A stretch of DNA of 64,000 nucleotides from Roseivivax isoporae LMG 25204 (GCF_000521865.1 NZ_JAME01000023.1:21606-85605), one strand, 5' to 3'; shown: positions 9,143-17,722, counted from the stretch's first letter. Numbers and translations are program-made. Notes: generated from the sequence alone by a model not told the origin.

Positions 9143-10545
9143 CCCGGTTCCTGAACGACGACTTCCTGCTCGACACGGGCGAGGCGCGGCGGCTCTTTCA
9201 CGAGGTGGCCCGCGACCTGCCCATCATCGACTACCACAACCACCTGCCGCCGGCCGAAATCGCCGAGGACCTGCACTGGAGCGAGCTCGGCACGCTGTGG
9301 CTCGGGCACGACCACTACAAGTGGCGGGTGATGCGCTGGGCGGGGATCGAGGAGCGGCTCGTGACCGGCGATGCCGATCCGCGCGACAAGTTCGACGCCT
9401 TCGCGCGCGCCATGCCGCGCATGATCGGCAACCCTGTGCACCACTGGAGCCACCTCGAGCTCTGGCGCTATTTCGACCTCGACGGGACGGTGCTGAGCGC
9501 CGAGACCGCGGACCGCGTCTGGGACGTGACGCGGGAGCGGCTCGCACAGCCGGATTTCGGGGCGCAGGGACTGCTCACGCGCATGAAGGTCGAGCTCGTG
9601 GGCACGACGGACGACCCGCTCGACACGCTCGAACACCATGCCGCGCTGCGCGGCGCGCCGTGGCGCGTGGTGCCGACCTTCCGGCCCGACCCGGCAGTCA
9701 AGATCGACGCGGCGGGCTTTTCCGACTGGGTGGCGCGGCTCGAGGCGGCGACGCACCCGATCCGCGGCTTCGACGACCTCGTGGGCGCGCTCGAGACCCG
9801 GCTCGACCACTTCGTGGCCCATGGCTGCCGGGCAGCGGACCACGGCATCGACCGGCTCGACGCGGGGGCGGAGGTGGCGGGGGCCACGCTCGACGCCGCG
9901 CTCGACGCGGCACGGGCAGGGCGCGCGGTCGCGGCGGACGACGCCGCGTCGTGGCGCGCGGCGCTCTTCGTGGCGCTGGGGCGGGCCTATGCGCGCCGCG
10001 GCCTCGTCATGCAGCTGCACGTCAACGCGCTGCGCAACACCCGCACGCGGCTCCTCGACGCCGCGGGGCGGGACGCCGGCGCGGACTCGATCCGCGACAT
10101 CGCGGTGGCCGAGCCGCTCAACGCGCTCCTCGACCGGCTCGACCGGACGGAGGAGCTGCCGCGCATGGTGATCTACGGCCTCGATCCGACGCGCAACCCG
10201 GCCATCGTCACCACCGCCGGCAACTTCCAGGACGGCAGCGTGCCCGGCAAGGTGCAGGCCGGGACGGCATGGTGGTTCAACGACCAGCTCGACGGGATGG
10301 AGGACCAGATCCGCACCCTGTCGCAGATGGGCCTGATCTCGACCTTCCTCGGGATGCTCACCGACAGCCGGTCGTTCCTGTCCTTCCCGCGCCACGAATA
10401 TTTCCGCAGGCTCTTCTGCCGCATCGTCGGACGCTGGCAGGTCGAGGGCCACGTCCCGGACGCGCCCGACATGCTCGACGCGCTCGTCCGCGACGTCTGC
10501 TACCGCAACGCCCGAGACTGGTTCGCGGCGCCCGGGGCGGACTGA
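9139..10545 (+). CDS. uxaC: Uronate isomerase
   Basis: The 468-residue amidohydrolase-superfamily enzyme interconverts D-glucuronate and D-fructuronate. I chose the GTG at 9139 because it overlaps the previous stop and gives the usual UxaC N-terminus (FLNDDFLLDTGEARRLFHE). Metal-site histidines appear in PIIDYHNHLPPAEIA (about H33 and H35). Other family motifs are NPVHHWSHLELWRYF, MQLHVNALRNTR, and TAWWFNDQLDGMEDQ near the C-terminus. It is the last gene of the five-gene rightward operon. With UxuB it takes the glucuronate released by the glucuronidase to mannonate. Confidence 0.93.
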   Translation: MTRFLNDDFLLDTGEARRLFHEVARDLPIIDYHNHLPPAEIAEDLHWSELGTLWLGHDHYKWRVMRWAGIEERLVTGDADPRDKFDAFARAMPRMIGNPVHHWSHLELWRYFDLDGTVLSAETADRVWDVTRERLAQPDFGAQGLLTRMKVELVGTTDDPLDTLEHHAALRGAPWRVVPTFRPDPAVKIDAAGFSDWVARLEAATHPIRGFDDLVGALETRLDHFVAHGCRAADHGIDRLDAGAEVAGATLDAALDAARAGRAVAADDAASWRAALFVALGRAYARRGLVMQLHVNALRNTRTRLLDAAGRDAGADSIRDIAVAEPLNALLDRLDRTEELPRMVIYGLDPTRNPAIVTTAGNFQDGSVPGKVQAGTAWWFNDQLDGMEDQIRTLSQMGLISTFLGMLTDSRSFLSFPRHEYFRRLFCRIVGRWQVEGHVPDAPDMLDALVRDVCYRNARDWFAAPGAD

Positions 10546-10557
10546 GCCCCGCCGCCC

Positions 10558-11235
10558 TCAGGGCTGCGCCACGCTGCGCAGCTCCTCCTCCGTCTTGGAA
10601 TAATGCTCGGTCGTGAGCGCGCAGGCGGTCTCGGCATCGCGCGCGAGCACCGCGTCCGAGATCGCCCGGTGCTCAGCGCCGAGATCGCGGGTGCTGCGCG
10701 CGCTGCCCACGGACACCCGGCGGTACCTCTCGGCCAGCATCTGCAGCCCGTCGCGCACCCGCAAGAGCCATTGCGACCCGCAGGCCGATACCATCGCCCT
10801 GTGGAAGGTCGTGTTGGCTTGCTCCCACGCATCCGTTCCGGGTGACGTTTCGCGGTCGGCCTTGGCCATGAGGTAGCTCGCCGAGACGACACTGCCCTCC
10901 CAGTCGTTGCCGCCCTGCGCGATGGCCAGGCGCAGCGCCTCGCGTTCCACGGCGATTCGCGCCCGCGTGAGGTCGCGGAACTCGTCTGGATCGAGCGGCG
11001 CGACGGTGAACCCGCGGTTGCCCTCGGCGATCACCAGCCCGTCGGCCGACAGACGCTGCAGCGCCTCCCGCAGCGGGCTCGCGCCGATTCCGTAAAGCTC
11101 GCGCAGGCGCTCTATCCGCAGGCGTTCACCGGGTTTTCTGTCGCCGGAGATGATGTCGCGCTTGAGGCGCGACCAGGCGATGTCCGCCAGCGTGGACCCC
11201 GGCTCGGGTTCAAGAGGCGTCAGAATCGCATCCAT
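10558..11235 (-). CDS. GntR-family (FCD domain) transcriptional regulator
   Basis: The 225-residue regulator starts at ATG 11235; a TTG six bases upstream is an alternative. The winged helix-turn-helix covers about 15-75, with YGIGASPLREALQRLSADGLV as recognition region and NRGFTVAPL as wing. The FCD effector domain follows, with a TTFHRAMVSACGS segment. It is transcribed away from the FAH-ABC operon starting at 11314, so it probably controls that operon and itself from the 78-base gap. The effector is unknown but is probably the operon's substrate. Confidence 0.85.
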   Translation of the reverse strand: MDAILTPLEPEPGSTLADIAWSRLKRDIISGDRKPGERLRIERLRELYGIGASPLREALQRLSADGLVIAEGNRGFTVAPLDPDEFRDLTRARIAVEREALRLAIAQGGNDWEGSVVSASYLMAKADRETSPGTDAWEQANTTFHRAMVSACGSQWLLRVRDGLQMLAERYRRVSVGSARSTRDLGAEHRAISDAVLARDAETACALTTEHYSKTEEELRSVAQP

Positions 11236-11280
11236 GCTCAACGATGCTCCGGAATTGACAGATCGATCAAGTCGTGCTCA

Positions 11281-11315
11281 ATTTTATCGGTAAAGGGAGA
11301 GATTGTCGATAAAAT
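11281..11315. promoter_or_regulatory. Inverted repeat, candidate GntR operator at FAH operon start
   Basis: ATTTTATCG (11281-11289) and CGATAAAAT (11307-11315) form a perfect 9-base inverted repeat with 17 bases between. The right arm overlaps the start codon of the FAH-family gene. A TTGACA hexamer at 11254-11259 could be a -35 element for that operon. The AT-rich palindrome stands out in GC-rich DNA and sits between the regulator and its presumed target, so an operator is likely. An mRNA hairpin hiding the start codon is an alternative. Confidence 0.5.
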
Positions 11316-12177
11316 GAAGTACGTGACATTGGAGACGGAGGGGAAGCCCGCGGCCGGGATCCTCGAGGGGGACGAGATCCGCATCTGCGCCGAGGGCGAG
11401 GGGGCGCGAGACGCCGTGATCGACGCCATCGTCGCGGGTGAGCTTGCAGGCTGGGACACCAGGGAGGGACGGCGCGTGCCGCTGTCGGCGGTCCGGCTTT
11501 TGGCGCCGATCCCTCTGCCCCGCGGGGCGATCTACTGCGTGGGCAAGAACTACCACGCGCATGCGGACGAGTTTCACAGCTCCGGTTTCGACAGCTCGAG
11601 CAAGGAGGCCGTGCCGAAGCACCCGGTGATCTTCACCAAGCCGCCGCACAGCGTGGTCGGCCCCGAGACGCCCGTGCGCGGCTCGCTCGACCCCACCGGG
11701 ACGGTCGACTACGAGGGCGAGCTCGGCGTTGTGATCGGCAAGGCGGCGTTCCAGGTGGACAAGGCCAGCGCCTACGACCACGTGCTGGGTTATGTCATCA
11801 TTAACGACGTCACATCGCGCGAGCTTCAGCGCCAGCATGGGCAGTGGACCATCGGCAAAGGACTCGACACGTTCTGTCCAATGGGTCCGTGGCTCGTCAG
11901 CGCGGACGAGGCGGGTGATCCCGCGCGGATGGAACTGCGGACCGAGATCAACGGAGAGCTGCGCCAGAAGGCGAGCGTCTCTGACCTCGTCTTCGACATC
12001 CCGACGCTGATCGAGACCATGAGCCGCACGATGACGCTGCATCCGGGCGACATCATCGCCACGGGCACCGCGGCGGGCGTCGGCATCGGCTTTACCCCAC
12101 CCCGGTACCTCCAGCGCGGTGACGTGATGCGGGTGTCGATCACCGGGCTCGGCGCGCTCGAGAACACGGTCGAATAG
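11314..12177 (+). CDS. Fumarylacetoacetate hydrolase family protein
   Basis: The 287-residue protein has the FAH fold with acidic metal ligands E134 and E136 in DYEGELGVVIG and D165 in VIINDVTSRE. It also has the family C-terminal motif GDIIATGTAAGVG. Relatives hydrolyse acylpyruvates or C-C bonds of ring-cleavage products, or decarboxylate and hydrate oxo-acids. The exact reaction cannot be assigned. It is the first gene of an operon whose other members form an ABC importer, so it probably acts on the imported compound, perhaps an aromatic or heterocyclic acid (inference). Confidence 0.87.
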   Translation: MKYVTLETEGKPAAGILEGDEIRICAEGEGARDAVIDAIVAGELAGWDTREGRRVPLSAVRLLAPIPLPRGAIYCVGKNYHAHADEFHSSGFDSSSKEAVPKHPVIFTKPPHSVVGPETPVRGSLDPTGTVDYEGELGVVIGKAAFQVDKASAYDHVLGYVIINDVTSRELQRQHGQWTIGKGLDTFCPMGPWLVSADEAGDPARMELRTEINGELRQKASVSDLVFDIPTLIETMSRTMTLHPGDIIATGTAAGVGIGFTPPRYLQRGDVMRVSITGLGALENTVE

Positions 12178-12181
12178 GCGG

Positions 12182-12988
12182 ATGATGTCGACGCATGCGC
12201 AAAGTGCCGGCCCGGTAGACGCCGCCCTCGCGGGGCCGGCGGTAATCGCGGCCCGCGACCTGAGAAAGACCTTCGGTGGCGGGTCCGTGGTGGCGGTGGA
12301 GGATGCGAACTTCGAGATCCGGCCGGGTGAGTTCATCTCACTCGTCGGACCCTCGGGTTGCGGCAAGTCCACGCTCCTGCGGATGGTGGCGGGACTTCTC
12401 GACAGAACGAGCGGCAGCCTGACGGTGCACGACGCGGAGGTGCGCGGGCCGCATCATTCGGTCGCGATGATGTTCCAGAAGCCGACGCTCCTCGACTGGC
12501 GCACCTCGCTCGAGAACGTGCTGCTGCCGACCGAGATCGCGGGAAGGGTCACCGACGCCGACCGCCACCGCGCCATGGACCTGCTCGAGCTCGCGGGCCT
12601 CCGCGACTTCGCGTTCTCGTTCCCCACGCAACTTTCGGGGGGCATGCAGCAGCGCGTCGCACTGGCACGGCTCCTGCAGACCGGCGCGGACATCCTTTTG
12701 CTCGACGAGCCCTTCGGCGCGCTCGACGAGTTCACGCGCGAACACCTGAACGTCGAACTGATGCGCATCGTGGGAGAGGTCAACGCGACGACGCTCTTCG
12801 TGACGCACAACATCGCCGAGGCGATCTTTCTCGCCGACCGGGTCTTCGTGATGACGCCGCGCCCCGGACGCATCGCGGGCATCGTCGAGGTGCCGTTCGA
12901 GCGGCCGCGCCCGCCGTCGATCCAGCAGGGGGCCGAGTTCAACGCGCTCGTCTCCAGGGTGCGGCAGACCTTCGGGGATCGCGGATGA
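12182..12988 (+). CDS. ABC transporter ATP-binding protein, nitrate/sulfonate/taurine class
   Basis: The 268-residue ATPase has Walker A GPSGCGKST, signature LSGGMQQRVALARLL, Walker B ILLLDEPFGALDE and the switch His in LFVTHNIAEA. The FGALDEFTREHL segment is typical of SsuB/TauB-type ATPases. Two adjacent ATGs (12182 and 12185) are possible starts, and neither has a well-spaced ribosome-binding site. It begins 4 bases after the FAH gene and overlaps the first permease by 4 bases. It energises the two-permease importer encoded downstream. Confidence 0.9.
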   Translation: MMSTHAQSAGPVDAALAGPAVIAARDLRKTFGGGSVVAVEDANFEIRPGEFISLVGPSGCGKSTLLRMVAGLLDRTSGSLTVHDAEVRGPHHSVAMMFQKPTLLDWRTSLENVLLPTEIAGRVTDADRHRAMDLLELAGLRDFAFSFPTQLSGGMQQRVALARLLQTGADILLLDEPFGALDEFTREHLNVELMRIVGEVNATTLFVTHNIAEAIFLADRVFVMTPRPGRIAGIVEVPFERPRPPSIQQGAEFNALVSRVRQTFGDRG

Positions 12989-13848
12989 CCGACAGTTCCG
13001 ACCTCGGCCCCGTGCCGCCGGGCGGGCGGACCCGCGGCGTCATAGCTCGCCACGTCGCGATCCTCGTCACGCTCCTCGCCGCGTGGGAAATCGCGTGCCG
13101 CATGGGCTGGCTCGACCCGCTGTTCTTTCCCTATCCGAGCGCGATCCTCGTCGGATTCTGGCGGCTCTACGTCACGCAGGGCAACATCTGGCCGCATCTT
13201 GGGCTCACCATGGCCGAGGTGCTCGCGGGCTTCCTCGCGGGCTCGGCGCTCGGGATCGCGCTCGCCGTGTGCGTCGGTCTCATCGACCGGCTCAGGCGCT
13301 ACCTCAAGCCCTATGTCATCGTGCTCGAGGCGACGCCGCGGATCGCGATCGGCCCGGTCATCATCGCTGCCTTCGGGTTCGGCTGGACGTCGAAGACCGC
13401 GATCGTGATGCTGGTGTGCTTCTTCGCGCCGTTCGTGAACACGCTGAACGGCATGGTGGGCGTCGAGCCAGAGAAGGTGTCGATGTTCCGCTCGATGGGG
13501 GCGAGCAAGCTCCAGACCTTTCGCAAGCTGATGCTGCCTTCCGCGCTGCCCGAGATCTCGGCCGGCCTGCGACTCGCCATGGCGTCCGCCCTCGGAGGTG
13601 CGCTCGTCGCCGAGTTCATCGCCTCGAACGCGGGTCTCGGCGTCCTCATCACGCAGTATACCGGCACGCTCAACATGTCGTCGGCCTTCGTTTGCGTGCT
13701 GACCCTGAGCGCGCTCGGCTACTTCATCTTCCGTTCGATGGAGGAACTCGACCGCATCCTGGTGTTCTGGACCGACCGAGACCGCACGGCCCGGGTCAGC
13801 CGCCGGCGCCTCGCCTCGTGGCGGGCTCGGATGGGGGACGACGCATGA
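12985..13848 (+). CDS. ABC transporter permease 1 (SsuC/TauC type)
   Basis: The 287-residue membrane protein has about six hydrophobic helices and the binding-protein-dependent permease loop EPEKVSMFRSMGASKLQTFRK, where EKVSMFRSMGAS contacts the ATPase. The start at 12985 overlaps the ATPase stop (ATGA). It differs in sequence from the second permease encoded immediately after it. The membrane part is therefore probably a heterodimer, whereas classic Ssu and Tau systems use one permease gene. Substrate unknown. Confidence 0.88.
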   Translation: MTDSSDLGPVPPGGRTRGVIARHVAILVTLLAAWEIACRMGWLDPLFFPYPSAILVGFWRLYVTQGNIWPHLGLTMAEVLAGFLAGSALGIALAVCVGLIDRLRRYLKPYVIVLEATPRIAIGPVIIAAFGFGWTSKTAIVMLVCFFAPFVNTLNGMVGVEPEKVSMFRSMGASKLQTFRKLMLPSALPEISAGLRLAMASALGGALVAEFIASNAGLGVLITQYTGTLNMSSAFVCVLTLSALGYFIFRSMEELDRILVFWTDRDRTARVSRRRLASWRARMGDDA

Positions 13849-14714
13849 AGGACCATCTCCTTTCGCGTGCCGTGCCGCTGGCCAAGCACCTCCTCGTCTT
13901 CGCGGCGCTGATCGCGTTCTGGGAGGCGGCCGCGGCCATCGGGCTCATCGACGTGATCCTGTTGCCCGAACCGCATCAGATCGCGGCCAGCATCTGGGAT
14001 CTCTACGTCGAGAACCGCACGATCTACCGCCACTTCTTCATCACGCTCTACGAGGCGCTGGGCGGCTTCCTCGTCGGGGGCGCTCTGGGGCTCGCCCTCG
14101 CGGTCGGCTCGTCGCTCAACGACAGCTTCCGTCGCTACGTGTCTCCCTACGCGATCCTGCTCAACGTGACGCCGGGCCTTGCCCTCACGCCCATCGTCAT
14201 CGCTTGGTTCGGCTTCGGTTACAGCTCCAAGATCGCACTCGGCGCCATCGTGTGCTTCTTCCCGGTCTTCGTGAATACGCTGATCGCGCTGACCCGGTCG
14301 GATGCCGAGACGCTCGAGATGTTCCGCTCCATGGGCGCGAGCGAGCGGCAGATTTTCTGGAAGCTGCGTGTGCCGTCCGCGCTGCCGATGATTTTCGCGG
14401 GCTTCAAGATCGCGATTACCACCGCGCTCGTCGGCGCCGTGGTGGCCGAGTTCAGCCAGGCGACGGCGGGGATTGGCGTGCTGATGCAGCGGCTGAGCTT
14501 CTCGCTCGACATGAGCGCGGCGATCGCGGCGCTTCTCAGCATGTCGCTGCTGGGTCTCATCCTTTTCACGCTCATCGAGCTGCTCGACGACCGGATCGTG
14601 TTCTGGCGCCGGGCGGCCCGGATGGACGCCGTGAGCCGGAAACGGCGCGCCCGCTGGACGGGAGAGCGCGAGAAGCAGTCCGGCAAACCCCAAGGGAGGA
14701 GAAGATCGACATGA
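13845..14714 (+). CDS. ABC transporter permease 2 (SsuC/TauC type)
   Basis: The 289-residue inner-membrane protein is a diverged paralogue of its upstream neighbour. It has the EAA-like loop SDAETLEMFRSMGASERQIFWK and the C-terminal helix pattern MSLLGLILFTLIELLDDRIVFW. Its start overlaps the first permease (ATGA), and its stop overlaps the ATG of the binding-protein gene. It probably pairs with permease 1 as a heterodimer. The basic C-terminal tail, rich in Arg and Lys, is cytoplasmic. Confidence 0.87.
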   Translation: MKDHLLSRAVPLAKHLLVFAALIAFWEAAAAIGLIDVILLPEPHQIAASIWDLYVENRTIYRHFFITLYEALGGFLVGGALGLALAVGSSLNDSFRRYVSPYAILLNVTPGLALTPIVIAWFGFGYSSKIALGAIVCFFPVFVNTLIALTRSDAETLEMFRSMGASERQIFWKLRVPSALPMIFAGFKIAITTALVGAVVAEFSQATAGIGVLMQRLSFSLDMSAAIAALLSMSLLGLILFTLIELLDDRIVFWRRAARMDAVSRKRRARWTGEREKQSGKPQGRRRST

Positions 14715-15742
14715 CACGTTTCATGACGGCAACGGCACTCGGTGCGATCCTGGCGGCTGGAAGCGTCGCAGCGCAGGACCTGACGACGGTCAACGCGGTG
14801 ATGCCCAAGCAGCGCTCGGCCAACTACTTTCCGCTGATCGTGGGCGAGGCGCTCGGCTACTTCGAGGAGGAGGGCATCGAGGTCAACCTGCTGCCCTCGG
14901 ACACGCCGATCCCCTTCGTGAACTTCCTGCGCAACGGTCAGGCGGACATCGCGATGCTCGATTCGGCCGAGGTACTTCAGGCGGTCGCCGCGGGTGTCGA
15001 CCTGCGCGTGGTCTACGAGGTGATGCAGACTGCCCCGGACGGGATCGCGGTGTCGGGCGAGAGCGACATCAGCGATGTCGAGCAGCTGCGAGGCGAGACA
15101 GTCGGCCTCGTGTCCGACCGCGACCGCGTGACCATGCAGATCGCGCTCGATGCGCGCGGGCTGACCGAGGACGACGTGACCACCGTCGTCGTCGGCGAGG
15201 CGGGCCCGACGCTGGCCGCCGCCTTCCGCGATCAGACCGTCGCGGCCATCGCGGGCTCGGGCCCCGACTGGCTCGCGATCCAGGCGAACGGCATCCCGGT
15301 GTCGCTCATCACCCCGGAGGAGGTCTCGAACAAGCCCGGCAACACCTTCGCCGTGGCGGCCGGGACGCTCGAGGAGAAGGGCGATGCGATCGAGGGTTAC
15401 CTCCGCGCGTGGTCCAAGGGCATGTACGTGGCGACCTTCGCCCCCGACGTGGTGGCGAAGATCGCGCAGGACGCGGTGCCCGAGGAATGGGAAGATCCCG
15501 AGTTCGGCCAGCAATATCTCGAGAACGCGATCCGGCTGAACGTGTCGGTGACCGACACGCTTGGCGGGCTGAACGCCGACACCTGGGAGTCGATCCAGCC
15601 CGGCATGCAGAAGTTCGGCCTGATCGAGAAACAGGTCGCGCCGTCCGACTTCCTTGAGCCCGGGCCGGTCGAAGCCGCGAACGATTTCGATCGGGCCGAG
15701 GTCGAACAAGAGGTCGAGGCTTGGCGCGACGCGAACATGTGA
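14711..15742 (+). CDS. ABC transporter substrate-binding protein (NMT1/THI5-like)
   Basis: The 343-residue periplasmic protein starts at ATG 14711 after a GGGAGGAG ribosome-binding sequence. The signal peptide (MTRFMTATALGAILAAG) ends near residue 21 at VAAQ. The mature domain shows the SsuA/THI5/NMT1 pattern: YFPLIVGEALGYFEEEGIEV, GQADIAMLDSAEVLQAVAAGVDLR and LRGETVGLVSDRD. Such proteins bind sulfonates, pyrimidines or small aromatic acids. It is the last clear member of the FAH-ABC operon and is followed by a GC-rich hairpin. Confidence 0.88.
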   Translation: MTRFMTATALGAILAAGSVAAQDLTTVNAVMPKQRSANYFPLIVGEALGYFEEEGIEVNLLPSDTPIPFVNFLRNGQADIAMLDSAEVLQAVAAGVDLRVVYEVMQTAPDGIAVSGESDISDVEQLRGETVGLVSDRDRVTMQIALDARGLTEDDVTTVVVGEAGPTLAAAFRDQTVAAIAGSGPDWLAIQANGIPVSLITPEEVSNKPGNTFAVAAGTLEEKGDAIEGYLRAWSKGMYVATFAPDVVAKIAQDAVPEEWEDPEFGQQYLENAIRLNVSVTDTLGGLNADTWESIQPGMQKFGLIEKQVAPSDFLEPGPVEAANDFDRAEVEQEVEAWRDANM

Positions 15743-15766
15743 CCGCGCGGGTCCTAGATGACCGTT

Positions 15767-15796
15767 CGGGCGGGGCGCCAGCGCGCGTCCCGCCCG
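15767..15796 (+). terminator. GC-rich hairpin after the FAH-ABC operon
   Basis: CGGGCGGG (15767-15774) pairs with CCCGCCCG (15789-15796) across a 14-base loop, 24 bases past the binding-protein stop and 16 bases before the ZapE-like start. There is no T-run, so any termination would be weak or factor-assisted. It may separate expression of the importer from the ATPase gene. Confidence 0.35.
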
Positions 15797-15812
15797 CATG
15801 CGCGCCGGTCCC

Positions 15813-16886
15813 ATGAGCCGGCTGCGCGAAGCCTACGGAGCCCGCGTCGCCGACGCGGGCCTCCGCCGCGATCCGGACCAGGAGGCGGTGATCGACCGGC
15901 TCGACGCACTCCGCGACGCGCTGCAGCGGCCCGCGCGGTTCGGCTGGCTGCATGCGCTGCGGCGCGCTCCCGCGGCGCCGCGCGGGCTCTACCTCTGGGG
16001 AGACGTGGGTCGCGGCAAGTCGATGCTCGCCGAAATGCTGACCGCAAATCTCGGGCGTGCGCGGGGGCGCCGAACGCATTTCCACGCCTTCATGCGCGAC
16101 GTGCACGGGGGCCTGCACCGCGCCCGGGGTGCGGGCGCCAATGACCCGGTGGCGTCCGTCGCCGACGCGCTGACCGAAGGGCTCGACATCCTGATCCTCG
16201 ACGAGGTTGAGGTCACCGACATCACCGACGCCATGATCGTCGGGCGGATCTTCGAGCGGCTCTTCGACCGGGGGATCGTGCTCGTCGCCACATCGAACGC
16301 GGCGCCCGGCGACCTCTACCGCGACGGGCTGAAGCGCGAGCATTTCCTGCCCTTCGTACGCCTGATCGAGGGCCGCTGCGAGGTGGTGCACCTCGCGGGG
16401 CCGCGCGACTACCGCGACGCGGCGGGGGGCGACGCGGACCTCTACCTCGCGCCTTCGGGGGTGGAGGCGGCGGCCCGCATCGACGCGCTGTGGGACCGGG
16501 TCCCCGGAGCGGGAGCGGCGGGAGAGATCACGCTCGCGGGCCGCGTGTCGCTGCGGCGCCGGGGGGAAACCGCACGCGGCAGCTTCGACGCGCTCTGCCG
16601 CGCGCCCCTGACCGCGGCAGACTATCTCGACCTCGCGCGTCAAGCCGAGATGGTCTTCGTCGAGGACGTGCCGCGGCTCGGCGAGCGGGACAATGACGCC
16701 GTCCGCCGCTTCATCCTGCTGGTGGACGCGCTTTACGACGCGCGCCGCGGCATCGTGGTCAGCGCTGCCGCAGGGCCGGGAGAGCTGCTTGCGGGGGGCG
16801 AGTTCGCGCGGGAATTCCGGCGCACCGAAAGCCGCCTGCGCGAGATGACCCGGCCGGGCTGGCCGGGCCGCGCGCCCCTCAGCTGA
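15813..16886 (+). CDS. AFG1/ZapE-family ATPase
   Basis: The 357-residue P-loop ATPase has Walker A GDVGRGKS (63-70), the HFHAFMRDVH motif after it, Walker B ILILDE (about 126-131) and the family motif VTDITDAMIVGRIFERLFDRG. The C-terminus carries YEARR-like LYDARRGI and RTESRLREM. ZapE proteins bind the divisome and mitochondrial AFG1 assists protein quality control. Rhodobacterales usually carry a zapE elsewhere (recalled), so this diverged copy behind an ABC operon may be a paralogue. The start at 15813 has no good ribosome-binding site. Its 3' end overlaps the convergent neighbour by 8 bases. Confidence 0.82.
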   Translation: MSRLREAYGARVADAGLRRDPDQEAVIDRLDALRDALQRPARFGWLHALRRAPAAPRGLYLWGDVGRGKSMLAEMLTANLGRARGRRTHFHAFMRDVHGGLHRARGAGANDPVASVADALTEGLDILILDEVEVTDITDAMIVGRIFERLFDRGIVLVATSNAAPGDLYRDGLKREHFLPFVRLIEGRCEVVHLAGPRDYRDAAGGDADLYLAPSGVEAAARIDALWDRVPGAGAAGEITLAGRVSLRRRGETARGSFDALCRAPLTAADYLDLARQAEMVFVEDVPRLGERDNDAVRRFILLVDALYDARRGIVVSAAAGPGELLAGGEFAREFRRTESRLREMTRPGWPGRAPLS

Positions 16887-17565
16887 ATCCCACGCTCCGC
16901 CTCAGCGCGTCCGCGTCGGGATCGGTCAACAGCTCGATCAGGACGCGCGCGTCCTCTGCCGCCGCAGACCCGGTGGCGATCGCTGCGGTATAGACAGTGT
17001 CGAGGCCGAAGGGCTCGGGCAGCGGGCCCACATAGGTGACGCCCGCGGTGTTGAGGATCTCGGTCACCTGCGTGCAGCCGACCGGGTTCGCCTCCTCCGA
17101 GGCCGCCATCCTTGCCATGGCGGTCTGGCCGTTCGGATGTTCCGACAGCGTGACGCGGTCGGCGATGCCGAGCCGGTCGAGGACGGCGGCCACGTGGATG
17201 CCTGCCGTGGCCTTGACCGTGTCCGGACAGTAGAGCGCGTCCGCCGAAGTGAACAGCGTCGCGAGCGCCTCGCCGTCATCGATCGGCGGCACGGGCGCGC
17301 CGTCCCGGACCGCGACGCCCGTCACCACGTTGCCGAGATCCGTCACGCTGCCGGCATCGAGATGACCCGCCGCGACGAGCCCGTCGATGGCGGCACGGGT
17401 CAGGATCGCGAGGTCCACCGCCTCCCCGCCGGCGATGCGGTCGCGCATGCCGCCCACCGCGCCGAAATCGCCCTCGATCGTCCGGCCGGTGCGGGCCTCG
17501 AAAGCCTCGCGCACCTTGTTGACCAGTCCGTTGGCGGCTCCGCCGCTCAGAATCCGTAGCGTCAC
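16879..17565 (-). CDS. Molybdate-type periplasmic-binding-protein fold, no signal peptide
   Basis: The 228-residue protein begins (GTG 17565) directly with the first strand of a ModA-like type-2 binding protein (VTLRILSGGAANGLVNK). FGAVGGMRDRI, EAVDLAILTRAAIDGL and NPVGCTQVTEI follow. No signal peptide is visible, even when the open frame is extended to 17706. It would therefore be cytoplasmic unless the true start is missed. No molybdate permease or ATPase gene lies nearby. Similar orphan ModA-like proteins occur in alphaproteobacteria. Their role is unknown to me; ligand sensing or buffering is possible. Confidence 0.7.
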   Translation of the reverse strand: MTLRILSGGAANGLVNKVREAFEARTGRTIEGDFGAVGGMRDRIAGGEAVDLAILTRAAIDGLVAAGHLDAGSVTDLGNVVTGVAVRDGAPVPPIDDGEALATLFTSADALYCPDTVKATAGIHVAAVLDRLGIADRVTLSEHPNGQTAMARMAASEEANPVGCTQVTEILNTAGVTYVGPLPEPFGLDTVYTAAIATGSAAAEDARVLIELLTDPDADALRRSVGFS

Positions 17566-17610
17566 GTCATCCCATCCTGCTTGCTGTTCGCGTCGGCGGA
17601 AACCTCGCAG

Positions 17611-17630
17611 CTTTGCGCCGGGGTGCAAAG
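17611..17630. promoter_or_regulatory. Inverted repeat upstream of the AcoR-like regulator
   Basis: CTTTGC (17611-17616) and GCAAAG (17625-17630) form a perfect inverted repeat with an 8-base spacer. It lies in the divergent gap between the ModA-like gene and the AcoR-like regulator gene. The half-site TTGCG resembles the TTGCGC core repeated at 19477-19505, upstream of the monooxygenase. One regulator might bind both places (inference). Confidence 0.4.
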
Positions 17631-17722
17631 GGGCAGGACACTGCCGATGCGCGATCAAGGTCGGATGGTGCGGGCGAGGCGGACGCGGTACCCTCGGGAC
17701 GGGCAACCGTTGGGAGGACGCG

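Noticed and set aside
17566..17706. N-terminal extension of the ModA-like protein that might supply a signal peptide
   Set aside because: The upstream in-frame residues are Pro/Arg/His-rich with no hydrophobic core, so they do not form a signal peptide.
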